Positions 29,674-40,256 of a stretch of 64,000 bases of DNA are shown piece by piece. The notes beneath the pieces are model-generated. The model saw only the letters and a program-made list of their open reading frames with translations. It made no database searches and was not told the origin of the DNA. Location: contig NZ_LMOM01000065.1 in assembly GCF_001424185.1 (NCBI RefSeq), positions 62,001 to 126,000 on the forward strand, read 5' to 3'. Positions within the stretch are counted from its first letter, which is position 1, and every line of letters starts with the position of its first letter. The stretch comes from Deinococcus sp. Leaf326 (GTDB lineage: Bacteria > Deinococcota > Deinococci > Deinococcales > Deinococcaceae). A program made the translations under genes and the position numbers.

Positions 29674-29707
29674 ATGGGCCGCTCCTTCTCAGAGCGGCCC
29701 ATTTCAT
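29674..29707 (+). terminator. Terminator after marR-doxX
   Basis: Perfect 11-bp stem (29674-29684 with 29692-29702), 7-nt loop, followed by TTCATT. Confidence 0.8.
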
Positions 29708-29764
29708 TGGGTGGGAGGCTGGGAGACGGGGTCCCGGCCCGGCGTTCCCTTCTCCCGGAAGGCT

Positions 29765-30316
<552 letters not shown>

Positions 30317-30587
30317 TGCTCCCGAGTCTAGCGGAGAAGGATCAGGACAGGTCGGGACGAGATGGCGCTGCACCGGGCTCTCCGCGCGGGGCCAGGAACG
30401 CACCGGAGAAGCGAGAAGGAGAGGGTCTGACCCGGCAGGAGGCACTATCCACGGGTCCGGTTCAGTGCCCAAGAGGGACCACGGGGCCTATATCCAGGCG
30501 CGGTCGCCTGGACCACCACATGGCACCCTCAGCACACCACACATGGCAAGGTCAGGTTTTACCGTCCCGCATGAATGGAGGCTGGCC

Positions 30588-30616
30588 TTGCCACATTTCA
30601 TTTCATATGGAATACT
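30588..30616 (+). promoter_or_regulatory. Promoter of the marR-MFS operon
   Basis: TTGCCA (30588-30593) and AATACT (30611-30616) with a 17-bp spacer. TTTCAT and ATGAAA repeats around 30595-30632 form an imperfect inverted repeat that overlaps the promoter and could be a MarR operator. Confidence 0.45.
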
Positions 30617-30626
30617 TCCGTTTGGA

Positions 30627-31136
30627 ATGAAAGACTCTCCCCTTCCCCAAGACGAGCTGTACGGGCTGGTGCGCCTGACCCTGCGGCTCGCGCGGCATTT
30701 CCGGCAACGGCTGGACGAGCCGCTGGAGCAGGCGGTCGGCTTGAACACCGGGGAGGTGCTCGTGCTCTCGGCGATTATGGACGGCTGCGACACGCCTTCC
30801 GCCGTCGCCCGGCGCCAGTCGTTGCCCGCTCCGACCGTGACCCGCATGGTGACCAAGCTGGCCGACGCGGGCCTCGTGCAGCGCGTGACCGACCCCAGCG
30901 ACCTGCGCCGCCAGCGCCTGCAGCTCACCGCGCAGGGCGAGGCGACGCGCCTGAAGACCCGCGAAAGCGCTCAGGGCATCGTTCAGGACAACTTCGGCAC
31001 CCTCGACCCGGCGCAGGTCAGTGCCGCCCTCGCGGCCCTGGACACCCTGAGCGCCAGCCTCGACCTGTGTTCTGCGCCGCCGGTGGCCCCGGCCCCCCGC
31101 GTTTCCCTCTCTTCTCCTCCGGAGGCCCAGCCATGA
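30627..31136 (+). CDS. MarR family transcriptional regulator (with MFS exporter)
   Basis: 169 aa. Winged helix: [66 protein letters not shown], with the DLRRQR wing. The C-terminal ~30 residues are Pro/Ala-rich and not part of the fold. The frame is open upstream to 30210, but the ATG at 30627 sits just after a TTGCCA-N17-AATACT promoter and begins the domain. It overlaps the MFS gene by 4 nt, the usual layout of a drug-sensing repressor and its exporter. Confidence 0.88.
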   Translation: MKDSPLPQDELYGLVRLTLRLARHFRQRLDEPLEQAVGLNTGEVLVLSAIMDGCDTPSAVARRQSLPAPTVTRMVTKLADAGLVQRVTDPSDLRRQRLQLTAQGEATRLKTRESAQGIVQDNFGTLDPAQVSAALAALDTLSASLDLCSAPPVAPAPRVSLSSPPEAQP

Positions 31137-32725
31137 ATACCGCCTCACTGTCCCACCGCGAGAAACTGCTCGCCTTCGCCGGCATCCTGACGGTGCTGTT
31201 TCTGTCCAGCCTGAACCTGACGGTGGTGGGCAGCGCCATGCCGCGCGTCATCGCCGACCTGGGCGGCTTTCACCTGTATGCCTGGGCCTTCACGGCCTAC
31301 TCACTCGCCACGACTGTTACCATTCCGGTCGTCGGGACCATCAGCGACAAGTACGGCCGGCGGCCGCTGATCCTGCTGGGCATCCTGATCTTCGCGCTGG
31401 GCAGCGTGGGTCTGGGCTTCGTGCAGAGCATGGAGCAGCTCATCATCCTGCGCGCCGTTCAGGGCATCGGCGGCGGCACGCTCATGGCCATGAGCTTCAC
31501 GGCCATCGCCGACCTCTTTACTCCCATCGAACGTGGGCGCTACCAGGGCTACACGGGCGCGGTGTGGGGGGTCAGCAGCGTGGTCGGGCCGCTCGTCGGG
31601 GGCTTTCTGACCGACCATCTGGGCTGGCGCAGCGTGTTCTTCGTGAACCTGCCGTTCGCGGTGCTGGCGGCCTTCTTCGTCTGGCGCTTCTTCCGGCTGC
31701 CGGCGCCGGGTGCCAAGGGCAAGTTCGACGCCCTGGGCGCCGCGCTACTCGCCGGCACGGTCGTCTCCCTCACGCTGGCGATGTCGTGGGGTGGGGGCAC
31801 CTACGCCTGGGGCAGCGGGCGAATTCTGGGCCTTCTCGCCGTCACCGTGCTCCTGGGCGCGGCCTACGGCTGGCACAGCCGCCGTCAGGAACGCCCGATT
31901 CTGGACCTGCGGCTGCTGCGTGACCGGGGCATCGCCGTAGCGTCCTTCGCCGGCTTCCTGATGAGCGCGGGAATGTACGCCGCGATCCTGTACCTGCCGC
32001 TGTACATGCAGGGCGTGCGCGGCAGCAGCGCCTCGGGCAGTGGGCTGGCCCTGACGCCCCTGATGGTCGGGCTGATCGTGACGAGTACCATTTCGGGCCA
32101 GATCGTGAGCCGTACGGGCCGTTACAAGTGGCTGATCAACGTGGGCGCTCTGGTCGCTGCCGGCGCGCTGTTCCTGAGCGCCAGCCTCTCGCTGACCACG
32201 CCGCTGTGGATCGCCGTGGGCCTCATGGTGCTGCTGGGCTTCGGGTTGGGGCCAGTGAACAGCCAGCTCACCCTGGCGGTGCAGAATGCCGCGCCCCGCG
32301 AGAAACTGGGCAGCGCCACCAGCGGCAACCAGTTCTTCCGCCAGATCGGCGGCACGCTGGCCGTCAGTCTGTTCGGCGCGCTCGTGAACTCGCAGCTCGC
32401 GCAGAACCTCGGCGCGCAGTTGCCGGCCGCCGCGACGGCCCTGCCCGCACAGTTCCAGGACGCGGTCGCCAACCCCAACCTCCTGACGAGCGCGCAGGCG
32501 CAGGAGCAGCTCGGCGGCGCGCTGGGGCAGCTCGGACACGCCGAACTCCTGACGCCCATCCTGAACGCGCTGCGCTCGGTGATGGTCGGGGCCATCGACC
32601 ATGTCTTCCTGATCTCGGCCGTGCTCGTGGCCCTCGCCTTCGTGCTCACCCTGGTGCTGCCCGAGCGCCCTTTGGCCACCCGGCCGGTGAAGGCCGCGAA
32701 GGACGGCGCGGTGGCGGCCGACTGA
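31133..32725 (+). CDS. MFS multidrug transporter, DHA2 (EmrB/QacA) type
   Basis: 530 aa, about 14 membrane helices, which is diagnostic for the DHA2 family (H+/drug antiport). Motif C-like LDRLEK is absent, but the loop 2-3 motif [10 protein letters not shown], the [16 protein letters not shown] helix 5 motif and [15 protein letters not shown] in helix 1 are clear. The loop [26 protein letters not shown] between the last helices is also typical. ATGA overlap with marR; GGAGG 7 nt upstream. A strong terminator follows at 32742. The substrate cannot be deduced. Confidence 0.92.
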   Translation: MNTASLSHREKLLAFAGILTVLFLSSLNLTVVGSAMPRVIADLGGFHLYAWAFTAYSLATTVTIPVVGTISDKYGRRPLILLGILIFALGSVGLGFVQSMEQLIILRAVQGIGGGTLMAMSFTAIADLFTPIERGRYQGYTGAVWGVSSVVGPLVGGFLTDHLGWRSVFFVNLPFAVLAAFFVWRFFRLPAPGAKGKFDALGAALLAGTVVSLTLAMSWGGGTYAWGSGRILGLLAVTVLLGAAYGWHSRRQERPILDLRLLRDRGIAVASFAGFLMSAGMYAAILYLPLYMQGVRGSSASGSGLALTPLMVGLIVTSTISGQIVSRTGRYKWLINVGALVAAGALFLSASLSLTTPLWIAVGLMVLLGFGLGPVNSQLTLAVQNAAPREKLGSATSGNQFFRQIGGTLAVSLFGALVNSQLAQNLGAQLPAAATALPAQFQDAVANPNLLTSAQAQEQLGGALGQLGHAELLTPILNALRSVMVGAIDHVFLISAVLVALAFVLTLVLPERPLATRPVKAAKDGAVAAD

Positions 32726-32741
32726 GCCCCCCTGCCCGGCC

Positions 32742-32769
32742 GACCCCTCCGCGTGGGGGGTCTTTTTTT
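32742..32769 (+). terminator. Terminator after the MFS gene
   Basis: Stem of 8-9 bp with a GCGT loop (32742-32762) followed by seven T. Confidence 0.85.
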
Positions 32770-32814
32770 ATGTCGGGCCCGCCCGCGCCGCGTACCCGTT
32801 ACCCTGAGCCCCAT

Positions 32815-34101
32815 ATGCACGACGTTCTGGTCATCGGCGGGGGCCTCGCGGGGCTGACGGCGGCGCGGGTCCTTACGCGCGCGGGGCAGCGGGTCCGGGT
32901 GCTGGAGGCCGCCCCCGAGATCGGCGGGCGGGTCCGGACGCGGGTGGTCGGGGGCTTTACCCTCGACGCCGGGTATCAGGTGCTGTTTCCCGACTACCCG
33001 GCGGTGCGGCGCAACCTCGACCTGGGCGCTCTGGACCTCGTGCCCATCGCCCCGGCGGGCGTGGTGCGCCGGGGGCGGCGGGCCGAGGCGCTGGGCGACC
33101 CCCTGCGCGACCCCAGCAGCCTGGGCAGCACGCTGCTGAGCGGCGCCCTGACCCTGGGCGACAAGGCGCGCATCGGCAAACTGGCGCTGGAACTCGGTGC
33201 GCCGCCCGCCCATACGCTCCTCGCCGGCCCCGACGAAACCACCGAGAGCTACCTGCGCGGCCAGGGCTTCTCGGAAGCGGCGCTCGACCATTTCTTCCGG
33301 CCCTTTTTCGGCGGGGTGTTTCTGCGGCGCGACCTGGCGACCTCGGCGCGGCTGTTCCGCTACTACTTCCGGCTGCTCATGACGGGTGGGGCGGCGCTGC
33401 CCCGCGCGGGCATGGCGGCCGTTCCAGCGCAGCTTGCCCAGGGCCTGGACGTGCGAACCGGCGTACGGGTCACGCATCTCCAGCCGCACGCCACGCACGT
33501 CACTGCCCAGACGAGCGCGGGCGAACTCGACGCGCGGCAGGTCATCGTGGCGACCGACGCGTGGTCGGCGGCGCCGCTGCTGGGCGAGGACACGCGCACG
33601 CCGCGCGGCAGCCAGGGCAGCGCGTATCTGTACTACGCCGCCGACGCGCCGGTCGAAAAGCAGCGCCGCCTGCTCCTGAACGGCGAGGCGGGCCTGATCA
33701 ACAACGCGCAGTGGATGGGTCAGGCGGTGCCGGGCCGCGCGCCCGAGGGCCAGGACCTCCTCGTCGTGACAGCGCTCGCCTCGGCGCAGGGCGGCGTGCC
33801 CGAGCTGGACGACGCGGCCCTGGACGCCCGCGTGCGCGCGGAGCTGAGCCGCTGGTACGGCGAGGCAGCCGTGTCGGGCCTGCGAACCCTGGGCACCGAG
33901 CGCATCCCGCACGCGCAGTACCCGCAGCCGCCCGGCTACGCGGCGACCCTGCCCGGCCACGCCACGGCCCTGCCCGGTGTGCTGCGCGCGGGCGAGGTCA
34001 CGTCCATGAGCGGGATCCAGGGCGCGATGGAAAGCGGCGAGAAGGCGGCGGCCATCGTTCTGAACGACCTCGCGGCCATGAGCCGCCCCCAGGGGGCCTG
34101 A
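32815..34101 (+). CDS. FAD-dependent amine-oxidase/protoporphyrinogen-oxidase-like enzyme
   Basis: 428 aa. N-terminal [23 protein letters not shown] and [23 protein letters not shown] are the FAD fold and the GG(R/T)-doublet of the monoamine oxidase/CrtI superfamily. The C-terminal FAD contact is [23 protein letters not shown]. It has no signal peptide. It is related in fold to the enzyme at 20585 but not a close copy. TACCCT ends 9 nt before the ATG, suggesting a leaderless transcript. The glyoxalase-like gene starts 2 nt after its stop, so the two are an operon. Substrate unknown; carotenoid or amine oxidation are options. Confidence 0.82.
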   Translation: MHDVLVIGGGLAGLTAARVLTRAGQRVRVLEAAPEIGGRVRTRVVGGFTLDAGYQVLFPDYPAVRRNLDLGALDLVPIAPAGVVRRGRRAEALGDPLRDPSSLGSTLLSGALTLGDKARIGKLALELGAPPAHTLLAGPDETTESYLRGQGFSEAALDHFFRPFFGGVFLRRDLATSARLFRYYFRLLMTGGAALPRAGMAAVPAQLAQGLDVRTGVRVTHLQPHATHVTAQTSAGELDARQVIVATDAWSAAPLLGEDTRTPRGSQGSAYLYYAADAPVEKQRRLLLNGEAGLINNAQWMGQAVPGRAPEGQDLLVVTALASAQGGVPELDDAALDARVRAELSRWYGEAAVSGLRTLGTERIPHAQYPQPPGYAATLPGHATALPGVLRAGEVTSMSGIQGAMESGEKAAAIVLNDLAAMSRPQGA

Positions 34102-34103
34102 GC

Positions 34104-34745
34104 ATGAACGCGCATCTGGACCACCTCGTCATCGCCGCGCGCACCCTCGCGGAGGGCCGCGCGTGGCTCGAAGGCCGCCTGGGCACGGCGCTGGCCCCCG
34201 GCGGCGAGCACGAAACCTTCGGTACGCACAACGCCCTGCTGTCGCTGGGGGGCACGTCCTATCTGGAGGTCATCGCCGTGAATCCGGACGCCCCCGCACC
34301 GCCGCGCGCCCGCTGGTTCAGCCTCGACACCCCCGAGATGCGCGCGCGGCTGGACGGCGGCCCCGCCCTCGTCCACTGGGTTGCCCGCGTGCTCACGCTG
34401 GAGGCGGGCCCCTACCCGGAAGGCGAGGTGCTGGAACTGTCACGCGGCGAGAACCGCTGGGCGCTGACCGTGCCGCCGGACGGCTCGCTGCCGCTGGGCA
34501 GAATGGTCCCCTCGCTGGGCGGGGTGGCCCCCTCGCTGATCGCGTGGCACACGCCCGCACCTCCCACCCGTCTGCCCGCCTCGGGCGTCACGTTGGCGAC
34601 CCTGCGGCTGGGCACACCGCAGCCTGCTGAGCTGCGCGCTGTCCTCGACCGCCTCGGCTTCGTGGGCGAGGTCGAGGTCTACGAGGCCCCGCAGCCCGAA
34701 CTCGGCGCGCAGCTCGACACGCCGGGCGGGGTGGTCCTGCTGTAG
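34104..34745 (+). CDS. VOC/glyoxalase-like domain protein
   Basis: 213 aa. The start [27 protein letters not shown] and [24 protein letters not shown] match the Glyoxalase_3-like (PF13468-type) pattern: a first beta-alpha-beta-beta-beta module with His6 and Glu as probable metal ligands. The C-terminal half is a second, degenerate module. Members are putative lyases or dioxygenases without a known substrate. Starts 2 nt after the FAD enzyme stop, so likely co-translated. Convergent with the acyl-CoA dehydrogenase-like gene. Confidence 0.78.
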   Translation: MNAHLDHLVIAARTLAEGRAWLEGRLGTALAPGGEHETFGTHNALLSLGGTSYLEVIAVNPDAPAPPRARWFSLDTPEMRARLDGGPALVHWVARVLTLEAGPYPEGEVLELSRGENRWALTVPPDGSLPLGRMVPSLGGVAPSLIAWHTPAPPTRLPASGVTLATLRLGTPQPAELRAVLDRLGFVGEVEVYEAPQPELGAQLDTPGGVVLL

Positions 34746-34770
34746 ACCGGACCCGCAGGTGGACTGCGGC

Positions 34771-35931
34771 TCACGGCACGCTGTAGCCCTCGGCCTGGGC
34801 CGCGTCCATGAGCAGGCCGCCGAGGCGCTCGTAGGCCTCGGGCTCGGTAGGCGGGTGGGTCAGGGCGGCACGCGCGTCGCGCAGCAGCCGCTCGAAGGGC
34901 TGCTCGGGCGACAGCGCGGCTCCGCCCACGGCGCGGGCAACCTGGTCGGTGGCGTTCACGGCGGCCTGCGCGCACACGGCCTTGGCCCCGGCCAGCAGCG
35001 GCAACGCGGCGTCGCCAGGATCCGCTTGGAATGCTCGGGTAGCGTGCGCCAGCAGCGCGCGGGCGGCCCACAGCTCGGCGTGGATTCGCCCGGCCGTCTC
35101 CCGCACGCGCGGCAGCGTGGCGATGGGCCGGCCCAGGGCCGTGGGCACGCGGGTCACGGCGTAGCGGCGCAGTTCGTCGAGGGCAGCGGTCCCCACGCCC
35201 AGGTAGGTACCCGACAGCGCCGTCCAGAACCACGCGGGGCTGGCCGGGCTGGGGGGCGACGGCGGGGCCACGTCGCCGGATGATACGGCCACGTCCCTCA
35301 GCACGATGTCCTGCGAGCCGCTGCCGCGCAGGGCCAGGGCGCCGCCCCAGGTCGTCTCGATCTCCACTCCGGGCGCGCGCATGTCCACCCGGACCCGGAC
35401 GACCTGACCGTCCAGGGCGGCGGTCACCAAGGCCGTGTCGAGCGCGCGGGCGCCGGTGGACCACGTCTTGCGGCCGTCCAGGCGGTAGCCGTCCTCCTGT
35501 GGCATCAGGACCGTTTCGGGCAGGCCGCCGCGCGAGGGGCTGCCCAGGTTGCGCTCGCTGGCGACGGCGTTGAGCAGTTCGCCGCGCGCCGCCCCCTGGC
35601 CCAGGCGCGCCAGCAGCGGCTCCGGCCAAGACCGCGCCGCGAAGGCGCTACCCAGCACGTGCCCGTTCATGGCGAGCACCAAGGCCAGCGACGCCCCCGC
35701 CCGCCCCAGGTGCTCCTGGGTGAGCGCGAATTCAGGTAGGGTCGCGCCTAGACCGCCGAATTCTTCCGGCACCGTTAGGGCAGCGTATCCGCTGGCCTTC
35801 AGGGCGGAGGCGGCTTCTGGGGTCACGTCCTGTGCTGCCTCACACTCGGCCAGGTGGCTACGGATGGCCTCGGCGGCGCGGCGCGTGACCTGCTGCACCT
35901 CGGGGCGCTCTGGGTCGGGAAGCAGGTTCAT
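34771..35931 (-). CDS. Acyl-CoA dehydrogenase family protein
   Basis: 386 aa. Order of domains is normal: N-terminal helices (EAASALKASGYAALTVPEEFGGLGATLPEFALTQEHLGRAG), a beta domain (YRLDGRKTWSTGARALDTALV) and a C-terminal helical domain. The catalytic Glu region of classical enzymes (YEGxxxI or similar) is not recognisable: the corresponding stretch reads LTHPPTEPEAYERLGG. It may therefore be a DszC-like flavin monooxygenase or a divergent dehydrogenase. A leaderless promoter (TAGCCT at 35939-35944, 7 nt before the ATG) supports the start. No beta-oxidation neighbours. Confidence 0.8.
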   Translation of the reverse strand: MNLLPDPERPEVQQVTRRAAEAIRSHLAECEAAQDVTPEAASALKASGYAALTVPEEFGGLGATLPEFALTQEHLGRAGASLALVLAMNGHVLGSAFAARSWPEPLLARLGQGAARGELLNAVASERNLGSPSRGGLPETVLMPQEDGYRLDGRKTWSTGARALDTALVTAALDGQVVRVRVDMRAPGVEIETTWGGALALRGSGSQDIVLRDVAVSSGDVAPPSPPSPASPAWFWTALSGTYLGVGTAALDELRRYAVTRVPTALGRPIATLPRVRETAGRIHAELWAARALLAHATRAFQADPGDAALPLLAGAKAVCAQAAVNATDQVARAVGGAALSPEQPFERLLRDARAALTHPPTEPEAYERLGGLLMDAAQAEGYSVP

Positions 35932-36029
35932 GCCGGGCAGGCTAGCAGGGGCGCGGCAGGCCGCTGCCCCCCTTTCCCCTTCTCCACACGTTCCCTAAAG
36001 GCCGGGCTCCGGCGACGTGCCCCCGCCGC

Positions 36030-36659
36030 CTACAACCGCGCCGTGGGGGTGCCCGGCCGCCGCCCGTGCAGCAGCACCGCTGCGAGCAGGCCGGCCAGGA
36101 AACCGAACAGGTGTCCCTCCCACGACACGTAGGGATTGCTGGGAAACACGCCCCAGATGAGCCCGCCGTACAGCAGGAAGGCCGCGACCGCCACCCCGAT
36201 GGCGACCGGGGTGCGCTCCCACCAGCCGACGCCCAGCAGGTAGCCCAGATACCCGAAGATCAGCTCGCTGGCCCCCAGGTGCACGCTGCCCCCGCGCCCG
36301 AACAGCCACACGAGCGCGCCCCCCACCGTCACGATGATGAGGCTGGCCGCGAGGTAGCGCCACAGGTTGCGCGCCGCGCTCATGAAGGACAGCACCGCGA
36401 GCGGCACCGTGTTGGCGAGCAGGTGGGGAAAGCCCGCGTGCATGAACGGCGCCGTGAAGATGTGGCCCAGAGCGGCCGGATTGCGCGGCTGGATGCCGAA
36501 CAGGTCCAGGCGCCCGCCAAAGCCCAGCACGTCCACGAATTCCAGCACCCACACCACCCCCACGAGCACGCCGGTCGCGGTAAGGGCGGCGGCCACCCGC
36601 GAAGGCTCGCGCCGGGTCGGGGTGGGCCGGAGGGGATCGGTGGTGGGCGCGCGGCGCAT
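36030..36659 (-). CDS. Rhomboid family intramembrane serine protease
   Basis: 209 aa with about six membrane helices. The catalytic Ser lies in [16 protein letters not shown] and the His in [17 protein letters not shown]. The helix 2-type motif [14 protein letters not shown] holds the conserved His-x-x-x-Asn. The motif after the Ser is GASE, where most rhomboids have GxSG. The frame is open far upstream, but the ATG at 36659 with CACACT 6 nt upstream starts the protein. Cytoplasmic membrane; it would cleave transmembrane segments of unknown partners. Confidence 0.85.
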   Translation of the reverse strand: MRRAPTTDPLRPTPTRREPSRVAAALTATGVLVGVVWVLEFVDVLGFGGRLDLFGIQPRNPAALGHIFTAPFMHAGFPHLLANTVPLAVLSFMSAARNLWRYLAASLIIVTVGGALVWLFGRGGSVHLGASELIFGYLGYLLGVGWWERTPVAIGVAVAAFLLYGGLIWGVFPSNPYVSWEGHLFGFLAGLLAAVLLHGRRPGTPTARL

Positions 36660-36736
36660 GGCCCCAGTGTGCCCCCTGGTCCCCCCGCCTGGGATGAAGG
36701 CCGGGCGAAGGCGAACCGTGGGATTTGGGGGTCCCC

Positions 36737-38532
36737 TCAGCCCTCGCCCGCCAGCCGGGTCCGCAGTTCGTTCACGAGGCCGGCCAGCGGCACGCGCCGC
36801 GTCTCGCCCCCGCGGCGCGCGGTCAGTTCGGCCTCGCCCTGCGCGGCGTGGCGGCCCACAGTGACGCGCCAGGGCAGCCCGACCAGATCGGCGTCCGCGA
36901 ATTTGGCGCCGGGGCGCACGTCGCGGTCGTCGAGCAGGGCGTCGATTCCGGCCGCCCGCAGTTGCGTGTAGAGGACCTCGGCGGCCTCCCGCTGAACCGG
37001 GTCGCCGGGGTCGACCACCGTCACCATGACCGCGTACGGCGCGAGAACCACCGGCCAGACCAGCCCCCGGTCGTCGGCCCAGACCTCGGCCAGGGCCTGC
37101 ACCAGCCGCGTCACGCCGATGCCGTAGCAGCCCATGTGCAGTGGCTGTTCCCGGCCGTCCGCCCCCGTGAAGGTCGCCCCCAGCGCCGCCGTGTAGCGCG
37201 TGCCGAGCTGAAAGACATGCCCCACCTCGATGCCCCGCGCCGACTCCAGGCGCTGCGAGAGGTCGTGTACGCTCGCCTCGCCCACCCGCGCCTGCCGCAG
37301 CTCGGCCACCTCCGGCCGCGCGTGGGTTACCTCCCAGTCGGCTCCGGCCACATGCCAATCCGTCTCGTTGGCCCCGGCCACGAAACCGCGCACCTCGGCC
37401 GCCGCTCCGTCGCACAGCCGCAGGAACGCCGGCCGCACTCCGGCGCGCCGGGCGACCACTGTGTCGGGCAGGTCCGGCCCGACGAAGCCCAGGGGTACCC
37501 GAGCGTCCTCGGTCCAGTCGCCGGGCACGGCAGCCTCCAGGGTCAACAGCGGGCCGTCCACCCGCGCCGCCACCGCGTTGCGGAGCTTGACCGGATTGAG
37601 GGTGTGGTCGCCGCGCAGGCACACGAGCACCGGCCAGACCATCCCGGTCGCGCCGCCGGCTCCCTCCCCCCCCACGCGCGCTGTGAACAGCAGCGTCTTG
37701 ACGACGTGCCCAGACGCGCAGCCCAGCGCCGCCGCGACGACCTCCACACTGGAGGCGCGGGGGGTATGGACCCGTGCACAGTACGGGAACGGCGACGGCC
37801 CGACCTCCGCCGCGCGCGACACGGCCTGCTCGGCGTTGGCGGCGTAGCGGCCGTCGGGGGTGCGCAGCAGTTCGTCCTCACCGACCTCGCTCAGCACCAT
37901 GAATTCGCGGCTCCCCGCGCCGCCGATGCTGCCACTGTCGGCCTCAACGACCTGCCACGGCGCGCCCAGCCGGGTCAGGAGGCGGGCGTAGGCGTCCGAC
38001 ATCGCCCCGAAGTGCCGGCGCAGATCGGCTTCGCCGGCATGAAAGCTGTAGCCGTCCTTCATCGTGAACTCGCGGGTCCGCAGCAGGCCGGCGCGTGGGC
38101 GAAGCTCGTCGCGGAACTTGCGCCCGATCTGGTACACGCTCAGCGGCAGGTCGCGGTAGCTGCCGACCACCTCGCGCGCCAGGCCCGCCGCGACCTCCTC
38201 GTGGGTCGGAGCCAGGGCCAACTCGCGCCCGGCGCGGCACGCACCGCGAACATCAGGCCCTCGGCACGGTAGGCGTCCCAGCGGCCCGACTGCCGCCACA
38301 GCGCGGCCGGTTGCAGCGCCGGCAGGCTGACCTCCTGGGCGACTGGGTCGAGCTCCTCGCGGATCAGGGCTTCAAGTTTGTGCAGGGTACGGGTCAGCAG
38401 GGGCAGGCCGGCGTACAGGCCGCTGCCGACCTTGTGCAGGTAACCGGCGCGGATCAGCAGCTGCGTGCCGCGCGTCTCGGCGTCGGCCGGGGCCTCGCGC
38501 CGCGTCTTGAACAGGCTCTGGGAAAGCCGCAT
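36737..38532 (-). pseudogene. proS: Prolyl-tRNA synthetase, bacterial type, with frameshift
   Basis: The N-terminal part (from the ATG at 38532) starts MRLSQSLFKTRREAPADAE and runs to EGLMFAV. The rest of the protein continues in another frame with RELALAPTHEEVAAGLAREVVG. One base is missing near 38238; adding one gives a continuous 598-aa ProRS. It has class II motifs, the YbaK-like editing insertion ([23 protein letters not shown]), the anticodon domain [26 protein letters not shown], and no stop codon. So either a sequencing/assembly error in a real gene or a recent inactivation. GAGGAG precedes the ATG. A GC-rich structured leader lies upstream (38575-38640). Confidence 0.85.
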
Positions 38533-38574
38533 GGGTGGACTCCTCTGGGAAAACAGGAGGCGTCGGAACTGCGC

Positions 38575-38640
38575 GCGGGCCAGGCCCGTCTGGCCCTGGC
38601 CGCGCGGGGCCGTCGGTTCGCAGTTACACTCCAGAGGGAG
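38575..38640 (-). other. Long inverted repeat in the proS leader
   Basis: GCGCGGGCCAGG and CCCTGGCCGCGC form a ~12-bp hairpin, itself enclosed by AACTGCG / CGCAGTT arms 7 bp long. On the minus strand this folds in the leader of proS, 40-110 nt upstream of the start. There is no T run, so it is not an intrinsic terminator. A regulatory RNA role is possible but unproven. Confidence 0.35.
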
Positions 38641-38810
38641 GCGGGAGCACGGGCAGGCCAGCCCCGGTGCGCTGGCACCGTAGGGAGGTCGTCTGTCCGC
38701 TCATGTCCTGGACTGTACGGGAAGGAGACAGGGGCGTCAAGCCAAGCGGGCCGCCTGCCCGCCGGGGTCTTCCACCTGCGCGCCAGAAACGCGGCGCTAT
38801 CTTCGGCGCT

Positions 38811-39479
38811 GTGTCCTCCACCAGTACCAGACCCAGTGCGCCGCCCGCCGCCTTCCGTCTGGTGCTGGGCGGCCTGCTCGGCGTGCTGACCGGGCTCATC
38901 CTGCCGGGCCACTGGCCCTGGGAGGCCCACGCCCTGCTGGGCTGGGCGACGTTCTGCGCCGTGAATCTGCTGCGGCTCGCGCCCCTGCTGCGCTGCTCGC
39001 CCGGTGAAACGCGCGCGCGCGCCACCCGCGAGGACAACACCCGCGTCGCCTCGGCCTTCCTGACCCTGGGGGCGGCGGTCGTCAGCCTCGTGGGGGTGGT
39101 GTTCGCGCTGCACGAGGCCGGGCAGCAAAAAGGCCTGACGCCGGGACTCCTCACCGGGCTGGCCATCCTGACGGTGGTGCTCTCGTGGCTGCTCGTGCAC
39201 AGCGAGTACGTCCTTCACTACGCGCGGCGCTTCTACAGCGACGGCGGCGCGGGCGTGCAGTTCGTGCAGCGCGGGGCGGACGGGCCGCTGGACGACCCCA
39301 CCTTCATGGATTTCGCGTACCTCTCGTTCACCATCGGCATGACCTTCCAGGTCAGCGACACCAACCTCGACACCCGCGAGATGCGCCGGTTGCTGCTGGG
39401 CCACGCGATGATCTCGTACCTGTTCAGCACGGTCATCATCGCCGTGACCATCAACGCGGTCGCCAGTCTGGTGGGGTAG
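38811..39479 (+). CDS. DUF1345 family membrane protein
   Basis: 222 aa. Five to six membrane helices; the DUF1345 hallmarks are SEYVLHYARRFYSDGGAGVQF, DDPTFMDFAYLSFTIGMTFQVSDT and MRRLLLGHAMISYLFSTVIIAVTINAVASL. The function of the family is unknown; it resembles ion-channel-like small membrane proteins. GTG start with TATCTT at 38798-38803 ending 7 nt upstream, a leaderless promoter; the longer open frame back to 38535 is not used. Confidence 0.85.
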   Translation: MSSTSTRPSAPPAAFRLVLGGLLGVLTGLILPGHWPWEAHALLGWATFCAVNLLRLAPLLRCSPGETRARATREDNTRVASAFLTLGAAVVSLVGVVFALHEAGQQKGLTPGLLTGLAILTVVLSWLLVHSEYVLHYARRFYSDGGAGVQFVQRGADGPLDDPTFMDFAYLSFTIGMTFQVSDTNLDTREMRRLLLGHAMISYLFSTVIIAVTINAVASLVG

Positions 39480-39530
39480 GCCCCCCTCCCAAAGGAGGAC
39501 GCCGCACGGGCGCGCGCCCCACAGTAGGCC

Positions 39531-40256
39531 ATGCCCCGCCCCGCTCACCCGCCGCTCCAGGCCCAGTCCCTGCCGCGCCCCCCTACCCGCACCGCGTCCG
39601 TGCTGGGCCTGCTGCTGTTGGTGCTCGCGCCACTCCTGACCGTCGGCTGGATCGGCGAGGAGGTTCTGGAGCAGGAACGTTTCGTATTCGAGTCGCCTCT
39701 GATGTTCTGGATTCACGCGCACACGACTCCGGGACTGCTGCACCTGAGCACGGTCCTGCACGTCCTGGGCGGCCCGGAGGTCATGGGAACGGTCTTTGTG
39801 CTCGTGACGGCGGCGCTGTGGTTCCGGGAGCGGGCGCAGGCCCTGTTCGCGCTCTGCGCCCTGGGCGGCTCCGTGGTGCTGAACGCCCTGATGAAGCTCG
39901 TCTTCCACCGCCCCCGGCCCGAGCTGTGGCCGCGCGCGGTCGTGGAAAACGGCGCGTCCTTTCCCAGCGGGCACAGCATGTTCGCGGCGGCGCTGTGGAG
40001 CGTGGTCACGCTCCTGCTGTGGCGCACCCCCTGGCGCTGGCCCGTGCTGGGGCTGGGTGTGGCCTACTGCCTGCTCATGGGCGGCTCTCGGCTGGTGCTC
40101 GGGGTCCATTGCCCCACCGACGTGCTGGCGGGTCTCCTGACCGGGCTGGCCTGGGTCTACGGCGTCTGGGCGCTCCTGGGCTGCCCCGGGTCCCTGCGCT
40201 CTCAGGCGGCTGTGATCCGGCATCCCCGGGCGCGCGCTATGCTGGACCACGAATGA
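39531..40256 (+). CDS. PAP2 superfamily phosphatase, membrane-bound
   Basis: 241 aa, five to six membrane helices. All three PAP2 motifs are present: KLVFHRPRP (motif 1), FPSGHSM (motif 2, catalytic His), and SRLVLGVHCPTDVL (motif 3). These enzymes dephosphorylate lipid pyrophosphates, such as undecaprenyl pyrophosphate or phosphatidate, on the outer face of the membrane. It ends in a 4-nt overlap (ATGA) with the PASTA protein gene. The ATG has no clear -10 or ribosome binding site, so the start is less certain. Coupling to a cell-wall-type PASTA protein points to an envelope role. Confidence 0.88.
   Translation: MPRPAHPPLQAQSLPRPPTRTASVLGLLLLVLAPLLTVGWIGEEVLEQERFVFESPLMFWIHAHTTPGLLHLSTVLHVLGGPEVMGTVFVLVTAALWFRERAQALFALCALGGSVVLNALMKLVFHRPRPELWPRAVVENGASFPSGHSMFAAALWSVVTLLLWRTPWRWPVLGLGVAYCLLMGGSRLVLGVHCPTDVLAGLLTGLAWVYGVWALLGCPGSLRSQAAVIRHPRARAMLDHE

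Noticed and set aside
38673..38680. TGGCACCG on the plus strand near proS looked like a T-box core
   Set aside because: The plus strand has no aminoacyl-tRNA synthetase downstream (DUF1345 follows), and the minus-strand leader of proS lacks the TGGNACC core, so no T-box is supported.
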